DNA from: Actinomadura spongiicola
Lineage (GTDB): Bacteria; Actinomycetota; Actinomycetes; Streptosporangiales; Streptosporangiaceae
Length of the DNA stretch: 64,000 nucleotides
Assembly (NCBI RefSeq): GCF_003432485.1
Contig: NZ_QVNQ01000002.1
Coordinates: forward strand, 186,001 to 250,000
Direction of reading: 5' to 3'
The translations under genes were made by a program, and so were the position numbers. Positions 62,198 to 64,000 of the stretch are shown piece after piece; position 1 is the stretch's first letter; each line of letters starts with the position of its first letter. Below the pieces are notes generated by a model, which was given only the letters and a program-made list of their open reading frames with translations, made no database searches and was not told the DNA's origin.

Positions 62198-63520
62198 ATG
62201 AGCGAAGGCGTCCGGTACCGGCTGCTCGGCACGGCGATGCTCGTCGCGATCGCCTTGCTGTTCGCGTTGACGGTGGCGCTGTTCAACAAGGCGTTCACGC
62301 CGGTGACCGAGGTGACCGTCGAGGCCGAGCGGGCCGGGTCGCAACTGCTGCCGCATTCGGACGTGAAGGTGCGCGGCCTGATCGTCGGTGAGGTCCGCGA
62401 CACCGACGCGACCGTGGACGGCGCGACCGTGCACCTGGCGCTCGACCCCGACAAGGCGAAGTTGATCCCCGGCAACGTCCGGGCGCGGCTGCTGCCGAAG
62501 ACCCTGTTCGGCGAGAAGTACGTCGATCTGGACGTCCCCGACCGGCCGGGCCCGCCGGGGCTGCGGGAGGGGACGGTCATCCCGCAGGACCGCTCGCGGG
62601 CCGCCGTCGAGATCGACGAGCTGTTGAACGACCTGTTGCCGCTGCTGCGCGCGGTGAAGCCCGCTGAGCTGAACGCGACGTTGAACGCGCTCGCGACGGC
62701 GCTCCAGGGGCGCGGTGACCAGATCGGACGGAACCTGGAGCAGGCGGACGCCCTGCTGAAGAAGATCAACCCTGAGCTGGGCACGCTGGTCCGTGACCTG
62801 CGCGGTCTCGCGGACGTGTCCGACATCTACCATTCCGCCGCCCCCGACCTGTTGCAGACGCTGCGCAACCTCAACGTGACCAGCCGGACGATCACCGCCA
62901 GGAAGGCGACGATCGAGGAGCTGATTCCGGCGACGACCGCGCTGGCGCAGGACGCCGACACGTTCATGCGCCGGAACGGCCCGAAGATCATCGGGGTGAA
63001 CATCGCGAACCGCGAGGCGCTGAGTCTGGTCGCCCGGTACTCGCCGTCCATCCCGTGCGTGCTGGCCGGTCTGATGAAGCTCAAGCCGCGGGCGGAGAAG
63101 GCGGGCGGCGGTGCCGGGTCGAAGACGTTCAACCTCACCATCGAGATCGTCAAACCGCGGCCCGGCTACAAGAACCCGCTGGACAGGCCGGAGGTCAGGG
63201 ATCAGCGGAACCCGCGCTGCTACGGCCTGCCGAACCCGAAGGTCCCGTTCCCGCAGCACCTGGCGTTGGACGGCACGCAGGACGACCTGTGGTGGAAGAA
63301 CCCCGACGGCCCCGACGGCCCGGACGGCGGGGGCGCCGCCACCGGGAGGGGCAGGGCGCTGTCGACCGTGTTCGTCGACCCGGGCTCCATGAGCGAGGAA
63401 GAGAAGATCAAGAGCGTGGTCGGGCCGTTGACGCGGACCCCGGCCGACGAGGTGTCCGACGTGTCCTCGCTGCTGTTCGGCCCGCTCTTCGGCGACGGAT
63501 CGGTGGTGACGATCGGATGA
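62198..63520 (+). CDS. Mce protein, first of the operon (MceA position)
   Basis: 440 aa. One N-terminal transmembrane helix (about residues 10-33) and the MCE domain (about 38-115): VTVEAERAGSQLLPHSDVKVRGLIVGEVRDTD...ARLLPKTLFGEKYVDLDVP. A long alpha-helical region follows, with a Cys pair (SIPCVLAG, NPRCYGL) toward the C-terminus. Six such proteins usually make one hollow Mce tube for lipid import. Confidence 0.92.
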   Translation: MSEGVRYRLLGTAMLVAIALLFALTVALFNKAFTPVTEVTVEAERAGSQLLPHSDVKVRGLIVGEVRDTDATVDGATVHLALDPDKAKLIPGNVRARLLPKTLFGEKYVDLDVPDRPGPPGLREGTVIPQDRSRAAVEIDELLNDLLPLLRAVKPAELNATLNALATALQGRGDQIGRNLEQADALLKKINPELGTLVRDLRGLADVSDIYHSAAPDLLQTLRNLNVTSRTITARKATIEELIPATTALAQDADTFMRRNGPKIIGVNIANREALSLVARYSPSIPCVLAGLMKLKPRAEKAGGGAGSKTFNLTIEIVKPRPGYKNPLDRPEVRDQRNPRCYGLPNPKVPFPQHLALDGTQDDLWWKNPDGPDGPDGGGAATGRGRALSTVFVDPGSMSEEEKIKSVVGPLTRTPADEVSDVSSLLFGPLFGDGSVVTIG

Positions 63521-64000
63521 GCCGGATGGGGACGACCAGCGCCGCGATCAAGCTGACGATCTTCGTGGTGGTCACCTCGGTCGCCACCGGCGTGCTGGCG
63601 ATGACGATCGGGAACCTGCGGTTCCGGAGCACCGCCGAGTACAAGGCGATCTTCACCGATGTGACGGGGTTGCTGGCCGACGACGACGTCCGCGCCGCGG
63701 GAGTGCGGGTCGGGCAGGTCGAGGACGTCCGGCTGTACCGGGGCACGCAGGCGGAGGTGACGTTCAGCGTCGAGGACGACGGCGTGTTCAGGAACGGGCT
63801 GCCGTCGTCGACTAAGGCGCAGATCCGCTACAGGAACCTGATGGGCCAGCGGTATCTCGCATTGACCGACGGCGCCGGGCGGGCCAACGAGTATCTCGAT
63901 CCCGGCGACACGATCCCGGTGTCGCGGACCGCGCCCGCGCTGGACCTGACGACCCTGTTCAACGGGTTCCGGCCGCTGTTCCGCGCGCTGGAGCCGAAGG
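63517..64000 (+). CDS. Mce protein, second of the operon (MceB position, 3' end outside window)
   Basis: ATG 63517 overlaps the mceA stop (ATGA). 161 codons are seen without a stop: a transmembrane helix at about 11-32 (IKLTIFVVVTSVATGVLAMTI), then the MCE domain with EYKAIFTDVTGLLADDDVRAAGVRVGQVEDVRLYRGTQAEVTF and QIRYRNLMGQRYLALTDGAG. The gene continues beyond base 64000; mceC-F are expected further on. Confidence 0.9.
   Translation, partial: MSRMGTTSAAIKLTIFVVVTSVATGVLAMTIGNLRFRSTAEYKAIFTDVTGLLADDDVRAAGVRVGQVEDVRLYRGTQAEVTFSVEDDGVFRNGLPSSTKAQIRYRNLMGQRYLALTDGAGRANEYLDPGDTIPVSRTAPALDLTTLFNGFRPLFRALEPK

Overview
The window is high-GC actinomycete DNA. It has GTG/ATG starts with ATGA/GTGA couplings, leaderless-looking promoters, an mce operon, AfsR/SARP and ECF sigma genes, and the gene order korAB - partial nuo - htpX - map - yajQ - tRNA-Tyr ... 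tRNA-Thr/tRNA-Met - rpmG - two maoC - murB ... aspC - tRNA-Trp - secE - nusG - rplK - rplA - lipoproteins - rplJ - rplL. That order resembles the chromosomal core of Streptomyces and relatives. The composition and the mce locus fit a filamentous actinomycete such as a Thermomonosporaceae/Actinomadura-like organism; the genus is inference.

Layout. 1-4.8 kb: a mosaic polymorphic-toxin-like locus with the tail of a toxin-like protein, a truncated and a complete WD40 gene, a DUF6193-like gene, an immunity-like small gene and recombination scars. 4.8-11.2 kb: an ECF42-type sigma factor coupled to its DGPF/YCII partner, then an MFS exporter and an AfsR/SARP-type regulator. 11.2-17.9 kb: an amidase, a TetR/EmrB efflux pair with a candidate operator, a PQQ-like propeller membrane protein and an orphan SecDF-head-like protein. 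18-36 kb: the energy module. korAB (2-oxoacid:ferredoxin oxidoreductase) lies near a complex I operon that has nuoA, B, C, H, I, J, K, L, M and N but no nuoD, E, F or G, and that is interrupted by an antisense helix-hairpin-helix gene; htpX follows. 36-37.7 kb: map and an XRE regulator diverge from one palindromic operator; yajQ follows.

37.8-43.6 kb is an accessory stretch between tRNA-Tyr and tRNA-Thr. It carries a decayed tyrosine integrase next to tRNA-Tyr (the tRNA family used by SLP1-type elements), a toxin remnant, a wrecked ECF sigma/CU044_5270 pair and small immunity-like genes. 43.6-53 kb returns to the core: tRNAs, rpmG, a MaoC pair, murB, a GDT1-family transporter behind a recognisable yybP-ykoY (Mn2+) riboswitch, adenosine deaminase, a secreted Pro-rich protein, an ECF sigma/anti-sigma-like pair and aspartate aminotransferase. 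53-59.3 kb is the secE-nusG-rplKA/rplJL ribosomal region with two tandem lipoprotein genes, an L10-leader-type attenuator and, between nusG and rplK, two CRISPR type I-E-like repeats that bracket a 32-nt segment matching the 3' end of nusG. 59.4-64 kb opens an mce operon (ATPase, two YrbE permeases, MceA, partial MceB), cut by the window end.

Most notable: the nusG-matching single-spacer mini-array, the NADH-module-less complex I beside a ferredoxin-reducing enzyme with an iron-box-like site, the cassette scars in the toxin locus, the decayed integrative element at tRNA-Tyr, and several large structured palindromes.
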